From Phycisphaerae bacterium (lineage in GTDB: Bacteria; Planctomycetota; Phycisphaerae; Phycisphaerales; UBA1924): a stretch of 48,504 nucleotides of DNA. Below, piece after piece: positions 17,051 to 25,345 of the stretch; positions within the stretch are counted from its first letter, which is position 1; every line of letters starts with the position of its first letter. The position numbers and the translations under genes were made by a program. The DNA lies in assembly GCA_030432255.1 (NCBI GenBank), contig JAUIHS010000030.1:1-48504 (forward strand). Reading direction: 5' to 3'. The notes beneath the pieces were generated by a model. That model was given only the letters and a program-made list of their open reading frames with translations, did no database searches and was not told the DNA's origin.

Positions 17051-17611
17051 TCACTCGGGCGCCATCACCATCGTCAGTGAGATCATCGGTGTGCCCGGAC
17101 CGGCGTCGTGCTCGGCGATGAAGTCGGCGATCTCCTCCAGGCGGTTGTTCAACTCTTCGAGATCACGGGCACGCAGGCGGACGGCATGCTGCTGAAGCAT
17201 GAGCGTGCGACGCCGGCCACGCCGCGAGGCGCCGCTTCGCACGGCGGCATGGTACGTGCGGGATGCGAGTCGCAGCAGAGCATCCGCGGCACGGCACAGG
17301 GCATCGAGGAAGTCCGGGTCATTGGTGGTGTGATCGAAGGCGACTTCCCGCCCCGGTATCTCCCAGACGATCTCCGGCCGACCGCCGGTATCGCGCCGTT
17401 CCGCCTCGATCAGGATCCCCGCCCTGCTGAGTCGGCGAACGTGATAGTAGAGCGACTCGGGCGGGGCACCAATGGTGTCGGCGACCTCGGCAATCGTTGC
17501 AGGGCCCATCCGTTCGAACGCGGCAACCACACGGTGCGCCAGCGGTGCGGTCAGGGCACGGATCTGTCCGGGACGGGTGAGAATCAGTTGGCGGGGGCGG
17601 GTCGTCGACAT
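17051..17611 (-). CDS. Winged-helix transcriptional regulator (ArsR-like)
   Basis: The 186-residue protein has an N-terminal winged helix-turn-helix (about residues 18-80: LTAPLAHRVVAAFE, ATIAEVADTIGAPPESLYYHVRRL, then a wing with TGGRPEIVW). The H-x-x-R pattern after YY is typical of ArsR-like/HTH_20 regulators. A basic helical region with RRGRRR (near 126-135) and a C-terminal coiled-coil (about 140-170, LEELNNRLEEIADFI) probably dimerise it. I see no metal-binding cysteine pair. It is convergent with the molybdenum-hydroxylase genes and divergent from the protease at 17718. Its target is unknown. Confidence 0.82.
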   Translation of the reverse strand: MSTTRPRQLILTRPGQIRALTAPLAHRVVAAFERMGPATIAEVADTIGAPPESLYYHVRRLSRAGILIEAERRDTGGRPEIVWEIPGREVAFDHTTNDPDFLDALCRAADALLRLASRTYHAAVRSGASRRGRRRTLMLQQHAVRLRARDLEELNNRLEEIADFIAEHDAGPGTPMISLTMVMAPE

Positions 17612-17645
17612 GTCTGTTATTGTAATATATCAGAAATCTACAAAT
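17612..17645 (-). promoter_or_regulatory. AT-rich promoter/operator upstream of the winged-helix gene
   Basis: In an otherwise GC-rich window this short stretch is strongly AT-rich and, read on the minus strand, contains TGATATATTACAATAAC just before the ATG. TATATT is a plausible -10 that would give a leader of only a few nucleotides. No good -35 is visible. It may hold both the promoter and the autoregulatory site. Confidence 0.45.
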
Positions 17646-17717
17646 AAGCGACCGAGCGTCGTTTCCGGCGCATCCATGTGAGTCGGATTCGGACGATCAC
17701 CACTCGGGAGAACCGCC

Positions 17718-18857
17718 ATGCACCACGGACTCGTTACCGCCGCCATCCTGATGTCACTCGCAACCGCGGCCCCGACCGCCCATGCCGTCATCGTCCGCCA
17801 CGACCGTACCGATGCGCAGGCCCTTGAACTCGGCCGCAAGTGCACACCCGTCGCGCGTATCTCGCTCGATGGCTCCGGGACACTCGTCCACCCGAGGTGG
17901 GTGCTCACCGCAGCACATGTCGCTCATGGCATCTCCCCCTTCGCTCCCCATGTCATGATCAACGGCCGGACCTACACCATCGATCTCATCGTCATCCACC
18001 CCGATGGCATGAGGCAGCGCGGCCCCATGGGTGGCCCACCGAAAACCGACCTCGCCCTCCTGCGCCTCGCAAGAGAAGTTGCCGACGTCAACCCTGCTGC
18101 GATCGCATTCGGCGAAGACCCCGCCGACAGAGACGTCATCATCGCAGGCTACGGCGACTACGGAGCAGGGGAAGGGGAACGACACGGGACCGATGGCAAC
18201 TGCCGCGGCGTGACCAATCGGATCGAGTCGGTCCGAAGCGACCGCCTCGATGTGCGTTTCGATGCACCGCCCGCCGGGACGGATCTTGAAGGCGTCGGCG
18301 CACCGGGCGACAGTGGGGGCCCGCTCTTCCTCGATCCTGGTGATGACCCGAATGCGCCGCTGACTCTGTTGGGTGTGAGTTCCGCATCGATGGGTCGGCC
18401 GGGCACTTACGGTGTGCGCGACATGTATGTGCGCGTCAGTGCCTTCACCGACTGGATCGAGTCGACCTTCAAAGATCCCACGCCGCGAGGCGAATCACTC
18501 CCGGCGCCCATCGATGTGCGGGACGGTCTGCCGGCGGGCGCGGAGTACGGCGTCATGCAGGCCTTCCTCGACGCCGTGAACACCGGTGAGTCCGGAGCAC
18601 TGGTCGCGTTCAGCGCGGCCCACCGCCTTGAAGGCGCGCGGCAGGACCGTTCCGACGACGCCTGGGCAGAGATCATCACGACACACCTCGTGCCACACCG
18701 GCCCCTCGCGCCGGAGCAGGTCCTCGAGACGGACATGGACCACCATCTGTTCGTCCGTACGAAGGACGGAGGCGGCTGGGTGATCCAGTTCCTCTTCCAG
18801 GAGCGCAACGGCCAGCCGAAGCTCGACGGCTTGATGTTGAGGCCCGCTGGAGTTTGA
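17718..18857 (+). CDS. Secreted trypsin-like serine protease (S1 family)
   Basis: The 379-residue protein has a signal peptide (about 1-23, ending AHA) and a chymotrypsin-fold domain with the full catalytic triad: His67 in LTAAHVAHG, Asp111 in KTDLALLRL and Ser199 in GAPGDSGGPLF. Cys42 and Cys162 could form a disulfide. After the protease domain (about 25-245) comes a C-terminal region of about 125 residues with mixed helices and strands that I do not recognise. Two nt after its stop the sequence turns into heptad repeats and a structured repeat element. It is a probable export client of the nearby type II system. Confidence 0.93.
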   Translation: MHHGLVTAAILMSLATAAPTAHAVIVRHDRTDAQALELGRKCTPVARISLDGSGTLVHPRWVLTAAHVAHGISPFAPHVMINGRTYTIDLIVIHPDGMRQRGPMGGPPKTDLALLRLAREVADVNPAAIAFGEDPADRDVIIAGYGDYGAGEGERHGTDGNCRGVTNRIESVRSDRLDVRFDAPPAGTDLEGVGAPGDSGGPLFLDPGDDPNAPLTLLGVSSASMGRPGTYGVRDMYVRVSAFTDWIESTFKDPTPRGESLPAPIDVRDGLPAGAEYGVMQAFLDAVNTGESGALVAFSAAHRLEGARQDRSDDAWAEIITTHLVPHRPLAPEQVLETDMDHHLFVRTKDGGGWVIQFLFQERNGQPKLDGLMLRPAGV

Positions 18858-18859
18858 TA

Positions 18860-19025
18860 GGCATTCGGCATCTGGCATCTGGCATTTGGGGTGGAGCGCC
18901 TTCGGCGCGTGATTGAGGAGCTACCGCTCCGGACTTGAACGCGGGGACAGCGCCATCGAGCGGAAGCTCGCCAGGCGAGTGGATCGCCGAAGGCGCTCCA
19001 CCCCGATTGCCGATTGCCGATTGCC
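18860..19025. repeat. Composite repeat A: heptads + 117-bp hairpin core with 20-bp TIRs
   Basis: Left heptads at 18860-18887 (GGCATTC, GGCATCT twice, GGCATTT) lead into a core at 18888-19004, and right heptads follow (GATTGCC three times, 19005-19025). The core ends are perfect 20-bp inverted repeats: 18888-18907 reads GGGGTGGAGCGCCTTCGGCG and 18985-19004 is its reverse complement. Inside are further small hairpins: GGAGC-TACC-GCTCC, GAGC-GGAA-GCTC and TCGCC-A-GGCGA. The core recurs at 28082-28197 with its interior inverted. No open reading frame of note. Confidence 0.92.
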
Positions 19026-19098
19026 TACAAAAGGAAACACGACCCCCGAAGGGGTCGTGCGTCACAGCAGACATGGACTCAGATGTCGTCACTCGGCG

Positions 19099-21258
19099 TT
19101 ACGGGCAGGAGGTGCCCCAGTTGCTGAGGACGAAGTTGAGGTCGTCGAAGTTGACGTTGCCGTCGCCACCGCCGGTGGGGAAGACATCGCCGTCGGGACC
19201 CGCGGTACCCCAGTTGCCGAGGACGAAGTTGAGGTCGTCGAAGTTCACCATGTTGTCGCCGTTGGCATCGCCGTCGCAGTCCATCGGCGGGACGTAGCCG
19301 GGCGTCGAGAAGGTGAAGACCGGAGTCGTCGGGAGCGTGGTGCCGTTGTCGTTGTTGGCTTCCACGGTCCAGTAGTACAGCGTCGCATTATCGAGCGGGT
19401 TGCCGCCGATGTTCGCGGTGCTGCCGATCACGACGAGGTTCAGCGCCGGGCTGGAGAAGTCAGAATCGTCGTCGACCTTCAGGCGATAGTTGGCGGCGCC
19501 GCCGGCATCCTCCCAGTCGAAGAGGGGGCCGAGGTCAACGTCAGTCTCACCGTCGGTGGGCGTGAGCAGGTTGAACGGGCCGGGAGGATCCTCGGTCGCG
19601 ACGATCATCACGTCATCAACGTGGAAGTCATCGAAGAAGGCGTCGTCCGCCGTGTGGCGGAAGCGGATCCGGAAGTCGGTGTGGCTCGCGTTGCCGGGGA
19701 GCACGACGGACTCGAACTGGAAGTCGGTCATGTCAGGACCGTCGCCGAGATGCACGTTGACCGTGCTCCACAGGCCGGTGCTGGAGTAGTACTCGACATA
19801 CAGATCGTCGCCCGGCTCGGGTGAGTTGGCGCCACCCGTGCGCTGCCAGTAGTAGCTGAGCGTGACGTTCGTGGCGCCAGTGGTGTCCATCAGGGCCGAG
19901 CGAAGCTGGTCCTGACCGTTCAGACGCAGAGAGTTCGGTGAGGAGGGCGGATTCAGTCCGGCCGGGGACGTATTCGCACCTTCGATGCCGATCCACAGGG
20001 AACCATCGAGCGGGCCTGCCGGGAAGTCGTCAAAGAAGGGCAGCGTGGTCGAGCCCGTCTCGAGCGGAGACAGGCAGGATCGCGAGTCGCGATGGTTGGT
20101 GATCGAGTTGATGGAACCCGCCGTGAAGCTGTTCGCACACACCAGGCTCGGGTTCATCGTGTTGCCCGGGCAGGAGCAGTGCAGAGCGCTCCAGTTGTGA
20201 CCCAGCTCGTGTGCCGACAGGTCGGAGGAGCAGGAGAGACTGCCGCAGCAGTCCGACTCGACAATGTTGTAGCCGTTGCTGGTGCAGATCACGCCGACGG
20301 AGGCCAGGCCGATGGTCGTGCCGTCGAATTCCTTGCCGGAGAAAAGCTCCGCAACGTCACGCGTGATGCCGCCCTGGTTGTTGTTCCACTCGTTACGGAA
20401 CTGGTTGAGCAGCGTGTTCGGGTTCGTCGAGGTGTACCCGCCGCCACCGTCCGTCGTGCGAACGATGATCGCCGTGATCTCGTGGGTGATGCCCACCTGA
20501 GACTCGTACTGCGCGTTCACCGAGTTGATCACCGCGTTGATGCGGTTCTCGACGTTCGTGACCGAGGAGCCGCGCCCGGTGTAGAACTCAAAGTCAGCAT
20601 CGCAGCCGAGCTGAGCCACACAGGTGCCGCCGCCGCAACCACCGCCGCGAGGGGCGATGCCATCGCCGTCATCATGCGGCAGTTCAATGACTTCGCAGGT
20701 GCCGCCATGTCCGATGGCATCGTCGTTGGCGTAGATGACGTGATCGCCGAACTCGGCATCGCCGACCTTCAGCGTCATGGGTTCAATCCAGTACGACGTG
20801 CCGTCGGCCAGCAGGACCCGCGCCTCGAAGCCCTCGCCCTCAAAGAGGGATCCCGCGACGACTGCGCCTTCGAGACCCTCGACGATGCCGCGATACGTGA
20901 TGATCTTGCCCGGCTGACGCTCTTCAATCACACCGTCACCAATATCGACGAGCAGCTTGTAGCCCTCGGACCGGATCGAGTGCGGTGCGACCTTGAGGGT
21001 CAGGTTCTCACCATTGATGGGGACCACGGTCTCGAAGGCAGCGCCCGCCTCCAGCGGGACGGTCAACTTCGCCATGGAGGTGTTCGTCAGGTCGAAGGCC
21101 CGCAGCGCCTCGTCGAACATGGACGGGCTTTCGATGATCTGCGGCATGAGTTCGGGGCGGGGTTCAAGTCCGTCCTTCATATCCGCGAACGTGCCGGAGG
21201 TCATCGCCAGCCCGGCGACGATCGCCGGAATTGCCTTCACGATCCGATTGCTGTGCAT
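19099..21258 (-). CDS. Secreted reprolysin-like zinc metalloprotease with dockerin tail
   Basis: The 719-residue protein starts with a signal peptide (about 1-25) and a propeptide-like region to about 205. It continues with a Cys-rich junction (RGGGCGGGTC) and an M12B-type protease domain with the zinc motif HELGHNWSALH (His350, His354, His360), followed by NTMNPS as the Met-turn region. A jelly-roll/MAM-like module (about 400-555) and a fibronectin-like segment (about 560-655) come next. The C-terminus holds two dockerin-like repeats, DANGDNMVNFDDLNFVLGNWG and DGNVNFDDLNFVLSNWG. GGGAG lies 6-9 nt before the ATG. The tail is shared with the PHP-type neighbour, so both may be anchored or sorted in the same way. 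Confidence 0.93.
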   Translation of the reverse strand: MHSNRIVKAIPAIVAGLAMTSGTFADMKDGLEPRPELMPQIIESPSMFDEALRAFDLTNTSMAKLTVPLEAGAAFETVVPINGENLTLKVAPHSIRSEGYKLLVDIGDGVIEERQPGKIITYRGIVEGLEGAVVAGSLFEGEGFEARVLLADGTSYWIEPMTLKVGDAEFGDHVIYANDDAIGHGGTCEVIELPHDDGDGIAPRGGGCGGGTCVAQLGCDADFEFYTGRGSSVTNVENRINAVINSVNAQYESQVGITHEITAIIVRTTDGGGGYTSTNPNTLLNQFRNEWNNNQGGITRDVAELFSGKEFDGTTIGLASVGVICTSNGYNIVESDCCGSLSCSSDLSAHELGHNWSALHCSCPGNTMNPSLVCANSFTAGSINSITNHRDSRSCLSPLETGSTTLPFFDDFPAGPLDGSLWIGIEGANTSPAGLNPPSSPNSLRLNGQDQLRSALMDTTGATNVTLSYYWQRTGGANSPEPGDDLYVEYYSSTGLWSTVNVHLGDGPDMTDFQFESVVLPGNASHTDFRIRFRHTADDAFFDDFHVDDVMIVATEDPPGPFNLLTPTDGETDVDLGPLFDWEDAGGAANYRLKVDDDSDFSSPALNLVVIGSTANIGGNPLDNATLYYWTVEANNDNGTTLPTTPVFTFSTPGYVPPMDCDGDANGDNMVNFDDLNFVLGNWGTAGPDGDVFPTGGGDGNVNFDDLNFVLSNWGTSCP

Positions 21259-21776
21259 CGCTGTCTCCCAGGTATGCCTTTGCTTGTTTCACTTGCCGCT
21301 GGCGCACATTCCCCCGCGAGGGAGAAGGACACGGCGCCGTGTCGGCGAGCACTCTCCAAATCCTGAGTCCGGCCGGGCCACTGGGACCGACAGAACCGCT
21401 CATAACACCCCCCGGACCCCCGAACCCCGGACATCGCTCGGGCAACAATCGCCCGAATCCTCCAGAACCCCCCGAACCGGAATGGACACAACGCACCATC
21501 CTCCGCCCGGAGCGGTCCCCTGACAAGCATAAATCGGGGGAATCACCGCCCATCTCCGCTGGTGAACCACCGATTGGCGCCATTTCCCACCAGCGACGCC
21601 GGACCGAACGCCGGTGGCAGGCTCTGGGCACTAATTGTTCGCAACACGTCAGGGTCATCGCGGCCTGGACACCACGAGCCCGTCCCACCCATTCGCACCG
21701 CCAGCTTCGGGGGTTGCCCGAATGATGGTCAGGACCAAAAGCGGGCGACTTCAGGCATCAGGGCTCCTCACCGGAA
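21259..21776. other. Intergenic region upstream of the metalloprotease
   Basis: About 520 bp without a convincing gene. It contains an imperfect dyad near 21556-21596 (CGCTGGTG with CACCAGCG), which could be part of the metalloprotease promoter region. It also has a short heptad-like patch around 21405-21430 (ACCCCCG, AACCCCG). No clear sigma-70 promoter is visible to me. Confidence 0.5.
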
Positions 21777-21927
21777 AGCGCTCAACCCCGATTGCCGGAT
21801 GCCGAATGAAGGGTCTGAACAAACACGACGGAGCGGAAGCTTCCTCAAGTGTCGTGCCGAAGGCAATCCACCCCGAATGCCGATTGCCGAATGCCGATTG
21901 CCAGATTCCGGCTGCCGAGGCGAAACC
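21777..21927. repeat. Composite repeat C: degenerate heptad/hairpin element
   Basis: It begins with a remnant of the type-A right end (GCGCTCAACCCC) and heptads GATTGCC, GGATGCC. A core follows with CACGAC...GTCGTG around GGAGCGGAAGCTTCC, then TGCCGAAGGCAATCC, then heptads CCACCCC, GAATGCC, GATTGCC, GAATGCC, GATTGCC, AGATTCC, GGCTGCC. The stretch GGAGCGGAAGCT and the block TGCCGAAGGCAATC are shared with the element at 37849-38035. It ends next to the stop codon of the PHP-type gene. Confidence 0.75.
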
Positions 21928-24489
21928 CTATCTTCCCCCCTCACAACCCGTACCAAAGAACGACAGCACCTCGTTCAAATCGTCGAACCCGAACTCACCG
22001 TCCCCCGTGAGGTCGCACGCCGCAATCTTGCCCCACTCCTGCAGAACAACGTTCAGGTCGTCAAAGTCAACCAGGCCGTCGCCGGTCGCATCCGCCGGGC
22101 AACCCCAACGCAACTCGATGATCCCCGCACCGCTCAGCCCGTCGAAAGTCATCAGGTTGTGATTCGTGCTCCATGTACCGCCCAGGTTGACGACCTCAAC
22201 GCCATCCGGGATGCCGCGGCTGCCGGTATCCAGCATCAGCCAGCCATCGCTTCCCGTGGAACCGTCCGCCTGATGCGTGTGCACCTCGATGCGCAGGATG
22301 GTGGCATGGCACATGTCGAGCCGGCTCACATCCATCAGCGTGAGCGCATCAACATCCATCGTGTGAACCCCCGCCACGTCAAAGGCCGCGCGCTGATGCG
22401 AGACGCCGCTCGCCGGAAGTGAGCGCACGAAGTGCAGATGATTGCTGAAGCCCTTGTCCTGGCCGTTGTTGCGATACAACTCGAAGCGCACGAATGAGCC
22501 GGCCTCGCCAATGGAGAACTCCGGAACGGCCAGGTACGGATCAAACTCGGAGGCGGTGTGCGTCGCGGCGAGATCGCCATCAACGATCACGCGCACTTCA
22601 TCGGGATTGTCAGCGCCATGCAGTTCCAGCGAGACGCTCGCCGTGTCACGATCCGTCTGCACGATGCGCCCCATGCCATGCCCGCGATCGGACATGATGT
22701 CCATCATCCCATCCGGGAAGAGTCGCGGGTCCCCGAAGTAGAGTCGCCCGCCCTTGAGCCCGTTGATGAGATCAGCCTCGGCCGGGGAGTCCGCAAAGAT
22801 CCAGGTGACCAGGTTCTGACCGTGCGTCAGCCACTGGCCGGGTGTGGGGCCGTGCAGGTCCGAGGCGCCGTTGCCGAGGATGTAGATACCGGCCTTCTGC
22901 AGTTCGTCCCACACCCACAGGTAGTCGGGCAGTTCGTGAGCATGCCGATCGCGATAGCCGACCTCCAGGATGTCGCAGCCATAGGCGTTATTCGCGATCA
23001 GCCGATCGAGCATCTCCTGGTTGGAAGTCAGGTTCAGCCCGCCGCCCCACATGTGGTTGTAGCTGACAACCCCGCCCCGCGCATGCGCCCGACGCACGAG
23101 TTCCGCGAAGAGCCACTCCTTGAAGGCCTGCTGATCACTGACCATGCCGAGCCCCTCATCCCACCACGGACTCTCACGCGCAAGCAGCTCATAATCTGGC
23201 AGTTCGAGGTTCTCGCTGAACTCGGTGAGATGCTGCGGAGCGGTCAGTGAGAGTTCGGTGCCGTGGAGTTGATGCACCTCGGGCACGCGGGCCTCGAAAC
23301 GGTCAGCCATGGCCCGCTGCTCATCGAGCAGCGCGTCGCCGCGAACGACATCCTCGATACGCAGGGCATCAAAGAACGCTTCACCCCGCGCACCGTTCCG
23401 CGCTTCCATGCCGAAGAAGATGCGATGCGCCGAGTTGTCGCCCGCCTCGATGTACGGGAAGGGCTCTTCGCCGTCGATCAATTCGAACGCCGCCTGCACA
23501 TCAGCGGTGATGTCCAGCGCATACGCGTTCCAGTCGCGCACGTAGGCGAGCGGCACGCGATACTCGGCGCCGTCAAGCACCGGTTCCGTCTCCGTGTTGC
23601 TCAGGTAGTACACCAGCGTCAACTGGCGGAACTCAAAGGGTTCCGGATCCTCCGGCGGAGTCGGGAAGAGGTGGTCCGACAATTCGACACGGATCATCGG
23701 CCGCGCATCCGGGCCGATCACCGTGGGCAGGATCGCCAGGTGCAGCGTCACCTCGGATGCCAGCGAGCGCCGCCACGACTGGCGCCCATCCGAATACATC
23801 TGCCACGGCCACTCGCGGTAGGTGAAGTCTCCCTCCTCGGCCGTGACCTCCAGCCGCAGGCTGCGCGCTCCCTCGAAGGCGTGGTCCTCGGAGAAATCAG
23901 CCGCCGTGCTCGCAAATTCCGGCGCGACGTACATCACGTTGCAGGGCTGGTAGATGTCATCTGAGAACGTCGGACGGTTGATCGACTTGTACTTGTTGAC
24001 CTCGAACTGCAGCGTCGGGGTCCACGGCTCGTTGTTGACCCAGAACTCGCACCAGTCTTCGAAGCCGAAAGTCGACACGTGATGGTGGTAGGTGATGCGG
24101 TGGTCGTGGTCAGACCACCACAGGATGTCGACGCCCGCGTTCCAGGCCTCGTACGTCTGCGTCTCCATGCTGCCCGTGCCCTCGGACATCGAACCGTGAA
24201 TGTGCATCTGCGCGGAGTACGCAGTCTTGCCGCGATGCGTCACGCCGAGGCCGGCATCGCCCCGAGACCGCTGCTCAGCGATCCACGCCCGACGCGCATC
24301 GCCCAGCACATCGTCACCATAAAAATTCGCCAGCGCAGGCGACAGCGTGTGATCGCAGATCTCCGCGACGTCACGGGGCAGGATGTACTTCGCAAAAGGA
24401 CGCACATCTTCGCGCTCAGCGTGGCGGGGGTGCCCCAACGCCAGGGAGGTCACAACAAGCAGGCAGACAGGCACAGCGGACCGGATCAT
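21928..24489 (-). CDS. Secreted PHP-domain-like protein with dockerin tail
   Basis: The 853-residue protein has a signal peptide (about 1-19). An N-terminal region carries PHP-phosphoesterase-like metal motifs: HIH at 96-98 (in AQMHIHGSMSEG) and SDHDH at 126-130. Further conserved-looking sites are YNHMWGG near 470 and GNGASDLHG near 535. A beta-rich insert (about 150-380) resembles a carbohydrate-binding module by composition only. Two dockerin-like repeats close the protein (DATGDGLVDFDDLNVVLQEWG and DLTGDGEFGFDDLNEVL). The PHP label rests on motifs; the reaction and substrate are unknown. A phosphoesterase or other metal-dependent hydrolase outside the cytoplasm is plausible. Confidence 0.82.
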   Translation of the reverse strand: MIRSAVPVCLLVVTSLALGHPRHAEREDVRPFAKYILPRDVAEICDHTLSPALANFYGDDVLGDARRAWIAEQRSRGDAGLGVTHRGKTAYSAQMHIHGSMSEGTGSMETQTYEAWNAGVDILWWSDHDHRITYHHHVSTFGFEDWCEFWVNNEPWTPTLQFEVNKYKSINRPTFSDDIYQPCNVMYVAPEFASTAADFSEDHAFEGARSLRLEVTAEEGDFTYREWPWQMYSDGRQSWRRSLASEVTLHLAILPTVIGPDARPMIRVELSDHLFPTPPEDPEPFEFRQLTLVYYLSNTETEPVLDGAEYRVPLAYVRDWNAYALDITADVQAAFELIDGEEPFPYIEAGDNSAHRIFFGMEARNGARGEAFFDALRIEDVVRGDALLDEQRAMADRFEARVPEVHQLHGTELSLTAPQHLTEFSENLELPDYELLARESPWWDEGLGMVSDQQAFKEWLFAELVRRAHARGGVVSYNHMWGGGLNLTSNQEMLDRLIANNAYGCDILEVGYRDRHAHELPDYLWVWDELQKAGIYILGNGASDLHGPTPGQWLTHGQNLVTWIFADSPAEADLINGLKGGRLYFGDPRLFPDGMMDIMSDRGHGMGRIVQTDRDTASVSLELHGADNPDEVRVIVDGDLAATHTASEFDPYLAVPEFSIGEAGSFVRFELYRNNGQDKGFSNHLHFVRSLPASGVSHQRAAFDVAGVHTMDVDALTLMDVSRLDMCHATILRIEVHTHQADGSTGSDGWLMLDTGSRGIPDGVEVVNLGGTWSTNHNLMTFDGLSGAGIIELRWGCPADATGDGLVDFDDLNVVLQEWGKIAACDLTGDGEFGFDDLNEVLSFFGTGCEGGR

Positions 24490-24572
24490 GTCAGGAGCAA
24501 CTCCGCGGCGGGATCATGAGAAGCGAGAACGGCTACCCTCTTCATACGGACATCACGCGTGGTCTGTCCAGT

Positions 24573-24600
24573 AAAAACCCCCTCACTGGTGGAGGGGGCT
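24573..24600 (-). terminator. Rho-independent terminator of the PEP-CTERM gene
   Basis: On the minus strand a stem CCCCCTC/GAGGGGG (24592-24598 with 24578-24584) with a 7-nt loop is followed by TTTTT (24577-24573). It lies about 35 bp beyond the stop of the gene at 24635. Confidence 0.88.
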
Positions 24601-24634
24601 AGAAAGGCAGCAGTGAATACGGGCCTCGTGTGGA

Positions 24635-25135
24635 TCAGCGACGGCGACGCATCGCGCCAAGCCCGGCCAGGCCGAGCACGCCGGCGACACCCGGTGCGGG
24701 CACGGCACGGACATAGCTGAAGGAACCGCCGGCACCGGCGCCGACGCCCCACGCGGTGAAGCGCAGATCCATCACGACGTTGTCGGTGAGCATCCAGACC
24801 ACCATGTCCTGACCGACCATGCCGGGCGGGTTGCTGCCCACCGTCGTCTCCCAGTCGTTGAACGTCAGGCTGGCGTAATCCGAGGCGTTCCCGAAGGCCC
24901 ACACCGTGTCGGCGGGACTCGAGAAGTTCACGTAGCCGGTTTCCTGGGCAATGTTGAAGATGCCCCGAACAGTGCTGCGCGTGAGCGACACGTTGCCGGT
25001 GATGTCGTCCTGCTCGGAACCGAAGGCGGTCTTCGAGAACGACACGTCATAGCCCGACCAGACAGTGGGGTCCGCTCCAGCGTGGGCAACGCCGGCAGAC
25101 GCGGCGACAAGCACCGCGATACTCAGACTCTTCAT
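24635..25135 (-). CDS. PEP-CTERM-like exported protein
   Basis: The 166-residue protein starts at 25135, where GAGGAG sits 7-8 nt upstream and a signal peptide follows (MKSLSIAVLVAASAGVAHA). The body is a small beta-rich domain without cysteines. The C-terminus is VPAPGVAGVLGLAGLGAMRRRR: a P-x-P-like motif, a hydrophobic helix and an Arg cluster, the planctomycete variant of the PEP-CTERM sorting signal that is processed by an exosortase. No exosortase is in the window. The gene has its own terminator, so it is monocistronic. Confidence 0.88.
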   Translation of the reverse strand: MKSLSIAVLVAASAGVAHAGADPTVWSGYDVSFSKTAFGSEQDDITGNVSLTRSTVRGIFNIAQETGYVNFSSPADTVWAFGNASDYASLTFNDWETTVGSNPPGMVGQDMVVWMLTDNVVMDLRFTAWGVGAGAGGSFSYVRAVPAPGVAGVLGLAGLGAMRRRR

Positions 25136-25244
25136 TGATCTCTCCTCAGTGGCGGCAGGTAACGGAAACGGCCCGTTCGAACTATGCAAGTGACCGATTA
25201 CCTACATTCTAGCGACGATGTACGCCCTTCCAACTGCCAAGCCC

Positions 25245-25345
25245 CCGTTTCCGGGGTCGGTGTTCGGATGATGCGGCGCTGTCCGGGCTCAGTGCGGGTG
25301 TCTGGCCGGACCAACCCGCATCATCCGGACCCCCGGAAGCCAGAT
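25245..25345. repeat. Imperfect inverted repeat overlapping the sulfotransferase 3' end
   Basis: TTCGGATGATGCGG at 25263-25276 pairs with CCGCATCATCCGGA at 25316-25329 (13 of 14). Outer arms around TTCCGGGG (25248-25257) and CCCCCGGAAG (25330-25339) extend the pairing with a small offset. The right arm encodes the last residues and the stop codon of the sulfotransferase gene. It is probably a repeat element or a terminator-like structure without a T-run. Confidence 0.6.

Noticed and set aside
18908..18984. The core of repeat A as a small gene or tRNA-like RNA
   Set aside because: No frame with a start signal is present, and the hairpins do not form a cloverleaf. The symmetric ends point to a repeat element.
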